Assembly (NCBI GenBank): GCA_046350255.1 | Contig: JAXMAV010000021.1 | Coordinates: forward strand, 62,001-126,000 | From: CALDUY01 sp046350255 | Lineage (GTDB): Bacteria > Planctomycetota > Planctomycetia > Gemmatales > Gemmataceae | Length of the DNA: 64,000 nt | Reading direction: 5' to 3' | Shown: one piece after another, positions 7,493-16,331 of the stretch | How positions within the stretch are numbered: the stretch's first letter is position 1 | Layout: the number at the start of each line of letters is the position of its first letter | Notes under the pieces: model-generated | Database searches by the model: none | The model's input: the letters and a program-made list of their open reading frames with translations, nothing else | What the model was told of the DNA's origin: nothing | Position numbers and translations under genes: made by a program

Positions 7493-8563
7493 ATGGCGGA
7501 ATCAAGCGTTCCTTGCTGGTTTGGCCCGACCCTGAACGCCATTCTGGACGGCCAGGATCTCGCCGGCGACGCCATGACCACGATGATGGAAGGCCTGCTC
7601 GCCGGAGAGGCCAGCCCGGTGGAAACCGCCGCGTTGCTCGTCGCCTTGCGGTCGCGCGGCGAATCGGCGGGGGAACTGGCCAGCGCAGCAGCCGTCATGC
7701 GGCGCCACTGTCAACCGCTCGACCTTCCTGGGGAGGAACTGCTCGATACATGCGGCACCGGCGGCGATGGCCTGGCGACGTTCAACATCAGCACCGCCAC
7801 GGCGCTGGTGGTGGCAGGCGCGGGCGTCAAGGTGGTCAAGCACGGCAACCGGGCCGTCTCGAGCACCAGCGGTAGCGCGGATGTCCTTGCCGTGCTGGGA
7901 GTTCACACGGCTGCCGATGGCGCCACCGCGCGACGCTGTCTCGCGGCCGCGGGCATGGCGTTCTGCCTGGCGCCGGTGTATCATCCAGCGTTGAGGCACG
8001 TGGGCGAGGTGCGACGCCGACTGGGCATTCGCACCCTGTTCAACTGCCTGGGACCGCTCGCCAATCCGGCCCGGGCGCGGTTCCAACTGCTTGGCGTGGG
8101 TCGCCGGGAATGGCTGGACCGCATGGCTCACGCCCTGGCGGTGCTGGGGACCGAACGAGCCTTCCTGGTCCATTCCACCGATGGGCTCGACGAGGTGAGC
8201 CTGTCGGCTCCGACCCTGGTGCGTGAAGTCCAGGGGCACACGGTGCTGGCCCGGGAATGGACGCCGGCCGATTTTGGCTTGCCTCCCTGCCTGCTAACCG
8301 ACCTGCGGGTCGATGGGCCGGAAGCCAGCGCGGCGGTGATCCGACGGCTTCTGGATGGCGAGGCAGGCCCCTGCCGAAACGTCGTCCTGGCCAATGCCGC
8401 TGCCGCCTTGCTGGCTGCTGGCCGGGCCACGTCTCCCCGGCAAGGAGTCGCGCTGGCAGCCGATGCAATCGATTCGGGCCGTGCTCGTCGCGTTCTGCAG
8501 TCCCTCGTCGAACTGACCACGAAGGATTCCTCCGATGGCCACCAAGGTACTTCTCATCGCTGA
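7493..8563 (+). CDS. trpD: Anthranilate phosphoribosyltransferase
   Basis: The 356-residue enzyme transfers the phosphoribosyl group of PRPP to anthranilate in tryptophan synthesis. Family signatures seen: the PRPP loop LLDTCGTGGDGLATFNIST (residues about 83-101), the KHGNRAVSSTSGSAD motif (about 114-128), and NCLGPLANPA (about 183-192). The helical N-terminal domain is present, so the protein is full length. The C-terminal 10 or so residues extend past the usual end and overlap the next gene by 29 bp. No other trp genes are in view, which is common when the pathway is scattered. GAGAAAGG before the ATG fits a ribosome site. Confidence 0.93.
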   Translation: MAESSVPCWFGPTLNAILDGQDLAGDAMTTMMEGLLAGEASPVETAALLVALRSRGESAGELASAAAVMRRHCQPLDLPGEELLDTCGTGGDGLATFNISTATALVVAGAGVKVVKHGNRAVSSTSGSADVLAVLGVHTAADGATARRCLAAAGMAFCLAPVYHPALRHVGEVRRRLGIRTLFNCLGPLANPARARFQLLGVGRREWLDRMAHALAVLGTERAFLVHSTDGLDEVSLSAPTLVREVQGHTVLAREWTPADFGLPPCLLTDLRVDGPEASAAVIRRLLDGEAGPCRNVVLANAAAALLAAGRATSPRQGVALAADAIDSGRARRVLQSLVELTTKDSSDGHQGTSHR

Positions 8564-9464
8564 CCCGGGCATCGACGCGGCCTTTGCCATCGCCCTGGCG
8601 CTGAACGATCCCGATCTCGAAGTGGTGGCCCTGGCGGCCACGGCCGGCCACGTTCCCGCCGACCAGGCCACCCGCAACTGTCACATCGTCATCGAGCAGA
8701 TCGATCCCGTCCGTTGGCCCCGCGTCGGAGCCGCCCTCCCCATCGACTACGACAGGCACGCCCTGGATTTGCACGGCCCCGATGGCCTGGGCGGGCAGGA
8801 TTTTCCCTGCGTGCCTCTGCACAACGCCGTGACCTCCGACCGGCTGATCCTCGACATGATCCGCCAGCATCCGGACGAACTGTCCATCGTCCAGGTCGGC
8901 CCCGCCACCGCGCTGGCCCGAGCCTTCGACCGCGACCCAGAGGTAGCCCGCCTCATCCCCCGCCTGGTGATCGTCGGAGGCACCTGGCAGCGAGACGGCG
9001 ACGTGACCCCCTGTGCCGAGTTCCACTTCTGGTGCGACCCCCTGGCTGCTCGCCAGGTACTCCGTTCGGGTGCCCCGATCACACTGATCCCCGTGGACGT
9101 CACCCACAAGATGGTGTTCTCTCCAAACGATCTCCGCCACCTGGGCGCGGTCGAATCGCGCACCGCCGCCTTCCTGCGCCGGGTGGTGCCCATGCTGCTG
9201 GCTCCCACCGCGGGACGCTACGGCATCGAGGGTGTCTACCTGCCTGCCGCCCTGGGTGTGGCCCTGCTGACCCGACCCGATGCCTTCACACTTAAGGCTG
9301 TGGCCGCCGACGTCGAGACGCGCGGAGATCTCACGCGCGGCATGACGGTGTTCGATACCCGGTGGTCTTCAACAGCTCGCCCAAACCTGGACGTGGTCAC
9401 CGACTTCGAGGTACAGCAGCTTCGCAGCTACATTCATCACGTGCTGGGCGAGAGCAGGAACTGA
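8535..9464 (+). CDS. Nucleoside-hydrolase-fold protein with degenerate calcium site
   Basis: The 309-residue protein has the size and order of inosine-uridine nucleoside hydrolases: an N-terminal ADPGIDAAFAI loop, a central 'IVGGTW' strand, 'CAEFHFWCDPLAARQV' (about residues 154-169) and a C-terminal 'GVYLPAALGVAL' stretch. In the family the first loop is DxDPGxDDA and the last is HDPxAV; their aspartates bind the catalytic calcium and His helps catalysis. Here the last aspartate of the first loop is Ala and the final His-Asp is Pro-Ala, so activity is doubtful. ATG 8535 lies inside trpD and follows AAGGA, so the pair is probably co-transcribed. A weak 6-bp hairpin (9470-9489) follows the gene. 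Confidence 0.75.
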   Translation: MATKVLLIADPGIDAAFAIALALNDPDLEVVALAATAGHVPADQATRNCHIVIEQIDPVRWPRVGAALPIDYDRHALDLHGPDGLGGQDFPCVPLHNAVTSDRLILDMIRQHPDELSIVQVGPATALARAFDRDPEVARLIPRLVIVGGTWQRDGDVTPCAEFHFWCDPLAARQVLRSGAPITLIPVDVTHKMVFSPNDLRHLGAVESRTAAFLRRVVPMLLAPTAGRYGIEGVYLPAALGVALLTRPDAFTLKAVAADVETRGDLTRGMTVFDTRWSSTARPNLDVVTDFEVQQLRSYIHHVLGESRN

Positions 9465-9671
9465 GGGGGGCTCGCCTTGATTCGCGAGCGGCGCGACCGT
9501 ATGGTGGGCCCATCTGGGGAACGATCTCGCCAGGAGGGCGAGCGACCCCAGACGGATTCCCTCTCAGATTCACACCGCCTCAGGATCTTTCCCCCTCGCT
9601 GAATCGCACGTGAATGAATCTGGCTCCCCCGCGGGAGCCTCTGCCACCCCCGTTTCTGCAAGGATGCAGCC

Positions 9672-11270
9672 ATGGCACGGATCGGCCTTCGCCTGCTCGC
9701 AGGTGTTGTCGCGCTCGCGCTTGCGGTTCTGGCCCCAGTATGGGCCGGCGACGACCACCCCGACCAGCGACAGAAGACGCTCCTGGCCGTCCAGGTAGCC
9801 CTCGATCGGGGGCTCGACCTGGTACAGAAGGGCGACTTCGCCGGCGCTGTCATCGTCCTGGAAAAACAGATCCCCTACATCGATGGAAACCGCCGCTATC
9901 TCGCCGCTCTGCGCGATGCCTACGCCGGGCTGGTGATGCAGCTCGACAAGGCCGGTCGCACCGACGAGGCCCGGAAATACCGCAGCTTCCTCGAAATCCT
10001 CGAACCCACCGGACGCGCCTCCGCGTCCACCGCTCCAACCGCCTCGACTGGGGCATCCACCCCGGCTGGGGCGTCCACCCCGGCTGGGGCATCCACCCCG
10101 GCCACGCGCCCGGCCTCGGTGCATCGCGGTAAGGTGGAGCAGGATGATCCCTTCGCCGAGACCAATCGCGCCGCCGACCGCCCCGACAAGGCCCGCCAGA
10201 TCCTCGCCCGCGCCGAACGCGCCTACGAGGAACGCGGCTACGAGCAGGCGGCCCGCCTGTATGCCCAGGCCGACCGCACCGAGCCCGGCTGTGTGCAGGC
10301 CTGCCAGGAACGCTGGGCCTACTGCCGGCTGTTCAGCGTCGCCCAGTCCCTCAACCGGGGCGCGGGCGGCTCCTCGCCTCAGGAACTCGAGCAGGAAGTG
10401 CAGCAGGCGCTGCGGATGGCTCCACGCCTCGAACGCTTTGGCCAGGGGCTGCTCACGCGGCTTCGCAGCCAGGGGGCCCCGGCGACCGAACCCGCCATCG
10501 AGGTGCGCCACACACCGGCTCAGGAGGGTGGCTGGGCCGTCGCCGAGACCATCAGCATCCGCGTGTTTCATCGCCTCAGCCAGGAGCAGGCTGAGAAGGT
10601 GGTCCGCATCGCCGAGAAGACTCGCCTGGGGATGACGCGCCGCTGGTTCGCCGAGGAAGCAAAAACCTGGGCGCCGCGCTGCGACCTCTACGTCCACGCC
10701 AATGGTCAGGCCTACGCCCGCGCCACCGGAGCCCCGCCAGGTTCACCGGGTCACTCGTCCATCTCGCTGGAGAGCGGCCGTATCACTGTTCGCCGGGTCG
10801 ATATCCGGGGTGACGATCCGAACTACATGATCGGAGTCTTGCCCCATGAGACGACGCATGTGGTGCTGGCCGGTCGCTTCGGGCACCACCACGTGCCTCG
10901 CTGGGCCGACGAAGGCATGGCGGTGCTGAGCGAGCCGCGGGACCGCGTCGAGATGCACCTGCGCAACTTGCCCTCGCACTATCGGGAAGGCACCCTGTTC
11001 CCGCTGGCCGAGCTGATGCGCATGGCCGACTATCCCGAACCGCGTCGCGTCGGTCCTTTCTACGCTCAGAGCGTGTCGGTGGTCGATTTCCTCTGCAAGA
11101 AGAAGGACCACGCCACGTTCGCTCGCTTCCTCCGCGAGGCGCTCGACTCGCGCTACGAGACCGCCCTGGAGCGTCACTACGGCTACCGCTCGTTCGCCGA
11201 GCTGGAGCAGGAGTGGAAGCAGCACGCCTTCGGTGGCGAGTCGATCGCCACGGTCACCAACAAGCGCTGA
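9672..11270 (+). CDS. Exported gluzincin-type metallopeptidase (peptidase MA-like) with low-complexity linker
   Basis: The 532-residue protein begins with a Sec signal (LLAGVVALALAVLAPVWAGD). A helical repeat-like region (about 30-115) is followed by an Ala/Ser/Thr/Pro linker, a second helical region, and a C-terminal peptidase domain. The zinc site is HETTH (about residue 395) with WADEGMA about 20 residues later, the glutamate being the third ligand of gluzincins such as the peptidase MA family. It therefore probably hydrolyses protein or peptide outside the cytoplasm; the target is unknown. The helical segments look like TPR-type repeats. AAGGA precedes the ATG. It stands alone, with a convergent hypothetical gene only 12 bp downstream. 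Confidence 0.72.
   Translation: MARIGLRLLAGVVALALAVLAPVWAGDDHPDQRQKTLLAVQVALDRGLDLVQKGDFAGAVIVLEKQIPYIDGNRRYLAALRDAYAGLVMQLDKAGRTDEARKYRSFLEILEPTGRASASTAPTASTGASTPAGASTPAGASTPATRPASVHRGKVEQDDPFAETNRAADRPDKARQILARAERAYEERGYEQAARLYAQADRTEPGCVQACQERWAYCRLFSVAQSLNRGAGGSSPQELEQEVQQALRMAPRLERFGQGLLTRLRSQGAPATEPAIEVRHTPAQEGGWAVAETISIRVFHRLSQEQAEKVVRIAEKTRLGMTRRWFAEEAKTWAPRCDLYVHANGQAYARATGAPPGSPGHSSISLESGRITVRRVDIRGDDPNYMIGVLPHETTHVVLAGRFGHHHVPRWADEGMAVLSEPRDRVEMHLRNLPSHYREGTLFPLAELMRMADYPEPRRVGPFYAQSVSVVDFLCKKKDHATFARFLREALDSRYETALERHYGYRSFAELEQEWKQHAFGGESIATVTNKR
10048..10101 (+). repeat. Three tandem 18-bp repeats coding for ASTPAG units
   Basis: The unit ctggggcatccaccccgg occurs three times head to tail, with one a/g change in the second copy. 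It encodes repeated Ala-Ser-Thr-Pro-Ala-Gly in the linker of the exported peptidase. The repeat length is a multiple of three, so copy number can change without breaking the frame. Confidence 0.85.
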
Positions 11271-11282
11271 GGCGTTCCACCC

Positions 11283-12041
11283 CTAACTGTTGCTTCCTCG
11301 CTCCACGAGCAGGTAGAACTCCAGCTCATCCATCGCTTCCCAGGCGTGGCGGCGCTCCAGCTCGGTCATGGTCTTGCTCTGGTCGTCCCACCAGGCGATC
11401 CAAAGATCACTGATCTTCTGCTCATCTCGCTCACCATGGTGACGCGGCTGATCCCAGCACAGGACCTGGTAGAGTGCGATGCGGATGGCATCACGCTCCT
11501 TCCGGGTGGTGTTTTCCATGTAACAGAAGAGAGCATCGAGCCAGGCCAGCTGTGCCGCCTTCCCACTGGCGGGGGCGGCCCGATCAAGAGTCTGGCTGAT
11601 CTCGCGGGACATGGCCTCACATGCCGAATCGGTAAGACTGGGCCGTAGCTTGAGCCACCACTTGTTCCAGCAGCGTGCGATGACCTCGATCTTCTCCTCC
11701 GCTGTTGGTGAGGGAGGATTCAGTCCGCCATCGAGCATCCAGTCGCGCAGACGCCCATCGTCTAACCGAGTCCGGTCACTCATCCTCGATCCGTATCGGA
11801 AGGGGTTGGTCCAGGCCTGACGTTCACGCTGTTGTTCCAGGCGGTACGCCTCGGCCCGATCCCGATCGCGGAAACCGCGGATGGGTCGGCCTAGCGTGTT
11901 CGGATTGATGGTGTACTGGACTAGCTCGATGACTTCGGGGTTATACTCATTGGGACGCACGTCCCGCCGGGGATCACCTGGTTGGACATCCTCCCCACAG
12001 CCAGAGAGTACCCAGTGTCGCTCGAGTACGAGATAGATCAC
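11283..12041 (-). CDS. Hypothetical protein, longer paralogue of its upstream neighbour
   Basis: No named family is recognised. The start is GTG at 12041, because a strong AGGAGG lies ten bases upstream and the protein then begins VIYLVLERHWVLSG; the open frame upstream of this is inside the neighbouring gene. The 252-residue product is soluble and rich in W, R, D and E. Two segments match the shorter neighbour at 12055: an 'R..AE...L...R....NPFRYG' stretch and a C-terminal 'W.AMDELEFYLLVE'. Between these it has about 120 extra residues. The two genes are 13 bp apart, on one strand, head to head with vgrG. Confidence 0.6.
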   Translation of the reverse strand: MIYLVLERHWVLSGCGEDVQPGDPRRDVRPNEYNPEVIELVQYTINPNTLGRPIRGFRDRDRAEAYRLEQQRERQAWTNPFRYGSRMSDRTRLDDGRLRDWMLDGGLNPPSPTAEEKIEVIARCWNKWWLKLRPSLTDSACEAMSREISQTLDRAAPASGKAAQLAWLDALFCYMENTTRKERDAIRIALYQVLCWDQPRHHGERDEQKISDLWIAWWDDQSKTMTELERRHAWEAMDELEFYLLVERGSNS

Positions 12042-12054
12042 GGGAGGTCCTCCT

Positions 12055-12486
12055 TCACTCGTCCATTTCCACCTGCATCTCGACCACCTCATAAAAGGGC
12101 AAGCGATCGATGACGTCCCAGACCTGCTGTTTGGCGGTCTCGGGCAGACTGGCATACTGTTCCCAGAAATGCTGACGCAGGACCCAATCATCGTCCTCTT
12201 CGGGAATCGTTAGTCCGGCCTCACGCAACCGGGACACCAACTCCGGCAGCGGCAGACTGCTCCGCTCGGCGAGGGAAGCATCCACGTAGGCGAAGGGGTT
12301 AATGTCGCTCTCCAACACGTGTTCCCACTGCATCTGACGACGTTCGGCATCGGCCCCTTCGCGATTCAGGTAGACGTTCACCGGCCCATCGGACTCAGGT
12401 CGCCTGTAATAGAAATCATCGCCGTATTCCCAGGCTATCCTCTGGACCACAAACGCCGTGATCGATTTGCCCTGCGACATCTGCAC
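12055..12486 (-). CDS. Hypothetical protein, short paralogue of the gene at 11283
   Basis: This 143-residue (or 141 from the second Met) soluble protein starts 'MSQGKSITAFVVQRIAWEYG', followed by DDFYYRR. Proteins opening with this kind of 'VVQRIAWEYND' phrase are, as I recall, common in Gemmata-like genomes but uncharacterised. The middle 'AERRQMQWEHVLESDINPFA' and the end 'WDVIDRLPFYEVVE' are also seen in the downstream gene. It sits 180 bp from vgrG, divergently transcribed. An immunity or chaperone role for the VgrG island is possible but not shown. Confidence 0.6.
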   Translation of the reverse strand: MQMSQGKSITAFVVQRIAWEYGDDFYYRRPESDGPVNVYLNREGADAERRQMQWEHVLESDINPFAYVDASLAERSSLPLPELVSRLREAGLTIPEEDDDWVLRQHFWEQYASLPETAKQQVWDVIDRLPFYEVVEMQVEMDE

Positions 12487-12666
12487 GTTCTCCCTTGAAG
12501 AATCTCACACGTGGAGGAAACGCATTCTCCTCCACTGACACCTGATGAGCCCGGAAGTTCATGTCCGGGAAAGTCCTCGTCTGGGAGGAATTGTCGAGGA
12601 TCCCTCTGTCCGCGAAGGGAGCGCTTCGCTAGTTCTGCCCGAAAGCAATCCCGCCGGAGAGTTACC

Positions 12667-15600
12667 ATGTCTCTCTACAGCCAGGCCAACCAGCCGCTTG
12701 CGATAGTAACGCCTCTGGGGGAAGATCGTCTACTACTCACCGGGGTCCAGGGCGTTGAGGCGATCTCCGAGCCGTTCCTCTTCACACTCGATCTGCTTGC
12801 CCTGGAACCCGTCTCCTTCGATGACCTGTTAGGCAAACCCGCCCAGGTCCACCTGCGCATTCCTGGCTCGCCGGAACGACGCTTGCACGGCGTCATCCGC
12901 ACACTGGAGCAGTGTGGACGTGTGCCCGGCAATCGAGGCGGCATCACCTTCGTCCGTTACCAGGCCGAGCTGGTCCCAGCGTTGTGGCTCTGCAGTCTCC
13001 GCACGCAGACGCGCATGTTTCAGTCCCGCTCCGTGCCCGAAATCGTCCGACAGATCCTGGTGCAGGAGTGGGGCTTCGAGGTCGATATGCGCCTCACCGG
13101 TACCTATCCACCGCGCGATTACTGCGTGCAGTATCAGGAGACCGATCTGGCGTTCGTTAGCCGACTTCTGGAAGACGAGGGCATCGCCTACTACGTCCAG
13201 CACGGCGCCGACGCGGCAACCCTTGTCCTGGTTGATAACCCCGAAGGATTCGCCACGCTGGAGAAGCCGAACCCGCTCGTCTACGAGGAAGTCCTGGGCG
13301 GTCGTCGGCCTGAGGGCCGCGTGTTGACCTGGTCGAAACGCCAGACTCTGCGGCCGACCCAGGTCCGCCTGCGCGATCACTCTTTTCAGCTGCCGCAGAG
13401 TACGCTCGAAACCACCGCAGCGCTGACGGACAAGGTCGCCGTCGGATCCAGCTTGCACACCCTGCGGCACTCCCTGAATAAGCGTGGCAGCGAGATGTTC
13501 GAGCAGTACAACCCGGCCGGCGGATATGCCTGGCGCTTCGACGGCGTCAGCCCCGAGGGGAACAATCAGCTCGACCAGGTGCAGCAGGTTTTCCAGGAAA
13601 ACCACCGCGTCGCCGACCTGCGGGCCGGAGCCGAGGCCACCGCGGCACTCCGGGTCGAGGGCACCAGTAACTGTGGCCACGTCGGCGCGGGGCTCCGCTT
13701 CTCTCTGACCCGTCACTTTGACGCCAACGGCGATTACCTTCTCAACCGGGTCACCCACGAGGCGGACATCGCCTCGGCTTATCTCGACGACCCGCATCCC
13801 CGTGAGTTTCTGTATCTCAATAGTCTGGAAGCGCGACCGGCTTCTCTGCCCTATCGCCCTGCCCTGGTCACGCCTCGCCCCCGGTTAGCAGGAGTGCTGC
13901 CCGCGAAGGTGGTGGGACCCACCGACAGCGAGATCTTTGTGGACCGCTACGGGCGGGTGAAAGTGAAGTTCTTCTGGGATCGCAACGAGCAGACCGGAGC
14001 CATGAACTCCTGCTGGCTACGAGTCGGGCAATGCTGGGCCGGCGACCGCTGGGGAAGTTTCTTTTGGCCACGCGTGGGCCATGAGGTGCTGGTGACCTTC
14101 GAGGATGGTAACCCGGATCGGCCACTGATTGTGGGAAGCCTGTACAACGAGGCCAACATGCCGCCCTTTGAGCTTCCCGCCAACCGCACGCTGGCGGGGA
14201 TCAAGTCCTGCTCGACAGCCCGCGGTTCGGCCGCCGCCCAGCCCCTGGTAAACTACAGCGGCTTCGTCATCAACGATGATGCCGGCAAGGAACACATCGA
14301 GATCCACGGCGAGAAGCACATTGCCTTTTTTGCCGAGGAAACCGAACGACATTGGGTCGATGGTCCGCACCGGATGAACGTCAACGGATTCCGCAGCACC
14401 CACATCGGATGTTTGCCAGGAGGGAGTGGGTCCGGCGGGGCGGATCCCGATCACCCCTTTGTCTACTCGGACGAGGTTGGCAGTGGAAAAATTGGCATCG
14501 ACTTCACCTCGGTGTGCGGCCTGAACGAGTTGGTGACACTGGGCCTGTTTTCCGCCCTGACGGTGGGAGACTACGTGAACGTCGTTTGTAATCCGTTGGG
14601 GATGGCGGCCGATCTGGGCATGGCCATTCCAGGAACAGGGGTGCTTACCGGGATCGGGTCCGGGTTGGTGGCCGGCCTGGCCAGTCCGGTCCTGGGGTTC
14701 TCCAACGTGGTCATGGGGAGCCAGACGCAACTTAATTACGGAACGAACATCACGATCGCCCGTGGCGCCAAGGCTCCCATCACCGACGCAGGCAAGTGGA
14801 GTCCAGAGAGTTTAGAGCCCGGCGAGAAACCCTGGGCCATCGCCACAGAAGCGCTCATGGGGCTAACCGCCAGCATGGCCACGGCCGGGGTGATTGCTGG
14901 GTCCCTGGACAGTTACAACACCTCTCAGGTGGCCTGGGAAGTGCTGGTCGGGCTGACAGGAGCCGTAACCGGAGCCCTGGAGATCACGGAGTCGTTCCGG
15001 GCCGTCTACAACCAGGTGGCCAAGGCGAAGCAAGCCGCCGAGGCAGCTGCCCTGCTCGCCCAGGACAGCCACACCGTGGAAGGCCTGGCGGATCTGCTTC
15101 TGGCCATCTTCAACCGACAGAATCCGCACTATGCCAGTGCCAAGCTTGTCCACGGGATTACCGCCGAGTATGTGGACCAGGTTCGTATCCTGGGCGCGAA
15201 CGAGGATAACTTCATCTTCTCGGGCACCCAGGCCAATCAGCAATCAGTCGTCGCGTTGCGCACCAACCTGATCAGCATGTTCACGGGAACCCCAGCCACG
15301 GGACCACGAGTGAAACTGGATGGAGCTGGTGTGGGATCGATTTCCCTTGTCTCTGGGCCAGACGACGTGGGAAGTGCCATCAAGCTTTCACCCACTGAAT
15401 TGAAACTGACAGTGGGCCCGCCAGGGCAGGGTTCCTCCATCACCATGAATGCCCAGGGGATCACTCTGGCCGTGGGGCCCTGTACCATCGAACTCGATGT
15501 TTCCGGCCTGGTAAATCTCAAGGCACCCGGTTCCGAACTCACGATGGCAGGCGGAGCGGTTACCCTGGACGCCAACGAGGAGATGACCCTAATGGGTGGT

Positions 15601-15681
15601 CCCACGTTCGATATCATTACTGACTCGTGCACCATCACCGCGCCAGAAATGAAATTCGATGGGGAAGCCACCTGGATCTAG
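12667..15681 (+). CDS. vgrG: VgrG (TssI) type VI secretion-like spike protein with hydrophobic insert
   Basis: The 1004-residue protein is a VgrG. The gp27-like region spans about residues 1-395, with hallmarks 'EAISEPFLFTLDLLA', 'QYQETDLAFVSRLLEDEGI' and 'YYVQH'. The gp5-like OB fold spans about 405-500 and includes 'DRYGRVKVKFFWDRN', 'CWLRVGQCWAGDRWGSFFWP' and 'RVGHEVLVTFEDGNPDRPLI'. The rest is unusual for a needle. From about 613 to 690 and 728 to 775 there are Gly/Ala/Val-rich hydrophobic stretches, then a helical piece (about 780-850), and only at about 874-1004 do short beta repeats appear. VgrG trimers tip contractile injection machines and carry effectors. ATG 12667 follows GGAGAG; the open frame upstream has no such site. 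Confidence 0.9.
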   Translation: MSLYSQANQPLAIVTPLGEDRLLLTGVQGVEAISEPFLFTLDLLALEPVSFDDLLGKPAQVHLRIPGSPERRLHGVIRTLEQCGRVPGNRGGITFVRYQAELVPALWLCSLRTQTRMFQSRSVPEIVRQILVQEWGFEVDMRLTGTYPPRDYCVQYQETDLAFVSRLLEDEGIAYYVQHGADAATLVLVDNPEGFATLEKPNPLVYEEVLGGRRPEGRVLTWSKRQTLRPTQVRLRDHSFQLPQSTLETTAALTDKVAVGSSLHTLRHSLNKRGSEMFEQYNPAGGYAWRFDGVSPEGNNQLDQVQQVFQENHRVADLRAGAEATAALRVEGTSNCGHVGAGLRFSLTRHFDANGDYLLNRVTHEADIASAYLDDPHPREFLYLNSLEARPASLPYRPALVTPRPRLAGVLPAKVVGPTDSEIFVDRYGRVKVKFFWDRNEQTGAMNSCWLRVGQCWAGDRWGSFFWPRVGHEVLVTFEDGNPDRPLIVGSLYNEANMPPFELPANRTLAGIKSCSTARGSAAAQPLVNYSGFVINDDAGKEHIEIHGEKHIAFFAEETERHWVDGPHRMNVNGFRSTHIGCLPGGSGSGGADPDHPFVYSDEVGSGKIGIDFTSVCGLNELVTLGLFSALTVGDYVNVVCNPLGMAADLGMAIPGTGVLTGIGSGLVAGLASPVLGFSNVVMGSQTQLNYGTNITIARGAKAPITDAGKWSPESLEPGEKPWAIATEALMGLTASMATAGVIAGSLDSYNTSQVAWEVLVGLTGAVTGALEITESFRAVYNQVAKAKQAAEAAALLAQDSHTVEGLADLLLAIFNRQNPHYASAKLVHGITAEYVDQVRILGANEDNFIFSGTQANQQSVVALRTNLISMFTGTPATGPRVKLDGAGVGSISLVSGPDDVGSAIKLSPTELKLTVGPPGQGSSITMNAQGITLAVGPCTIELDVSGLVNLKAPGSELTMAGGAVTLDANEEMTLMGGPTFDIITDSCTITAPEMKFDGEATWI

Positions 15682-15692
15682 CGAGAAATGCC

Positions 15693-16328
15693 ATGGGCCA
15701 TGCCGTGGATGACACACTGACACTGCAACGCATCCCGGGGAAAACCGCCAAAGAGGTGGCATCGCAAGCCGACCTCCATGGGCCCGCTCTGGCGCTGCTG
15801 AAGCCGGAACAGTCCCCGCGTGAGTATCTTGTGGCTCTGCTGCAGGCCGAGATGTACCCTCAGGCGATCCGTTTTCTCGCTGTGGGGTTACCTCGTCGCG
15901 AAGGGATCTGGTGGGCCGCTCTGTTCCTGCTTTGGGCCGGGGCCGGGAAACTCCATAGCGACGATGCCCGGGCGCTGAAGGCCATCATGCACTGGGTGAT
16001 TGAACCCGACGAAGCCACGCGCAAGGCCACCGGCGAGTTCATGCGAACCGGTGTTCCATCGGGCCACCTGGCCCGAGCGGTCTTCAACACGGGAGGAAGT
16101 CTCAATCCACCAAGGTACCCGGTTCGGCCACCCAATCCCCAGGCGACACCTCGTGCGATCACCAGTACCATCACCGGGGTAGCGCTGCAGCGCGGTGGCG
16201 CGTCATACACCCGTTATCTTCGCCAGGCGATAGCGCTGGGCATGCACATCGCCCGGGGCCATTACCTCTGGCAGTGTGCGCCGGGGCCACTTCCTCGTCC
16301 TGACCTTCATCGTGTTCTCGGGAGTTGA
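15693..16328 (+). CDS. DUF6931-type protein of the VgrG island
   Basis: The 211-residue protein fits the DUF6931 pattern, as I recall it: 'AIRFLAVGLPRREGIWWAAL' (about residues 51-70), then 'IMHWVIEPDEATRKATGEF', then 'ARAVFNTGGSLNPP' and 'GVALQRGG', ending with 'ALGMHIARG'. The family function is unknown, but such proteins often lie next to VgrG and PAAR genes, as here. It begins 12 bp after vgrG, probably co-transcribed. ATG 15693 is chosen because the next in-frame ATG upstream lies inside vgrG. No signal peptide is seen. A role in loading or stabilising the spike is inferred only from position. Confidence 0.72.
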   Translation: MGHAVDDTLTLQRIPGKTAKEVASQADLHGPALALLKPEQSPREYLVALLQAEMYPQAIRFLAVGLPRREGIWWAALFLLWAGAGKLHSDDARALKAIMHWVIEPDEATRKATGEFMRTGVPSGHLARAVFNTGGSLNPPRYPVRPPNPQATPRAITSTITGVALQRGGASYTRYLRQAIALGMHIARGHYLWQCAPGPLPRPDLHRVLGS

Positions 16329-16331
16329 ATC

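Noticed and set aside
10048..10101. Possible CRISPR array
   Set aside because: The repeats are directly adjacent with no spacers and lie in a coding linker. No CRISPR array is seen anywhere in the window.
12511..12666. Upstream extension of the vgrG frame
   Set aside because: The family starts at MSLYSQANQPL, and GGAGAG stands before 12667; the extension has no match.
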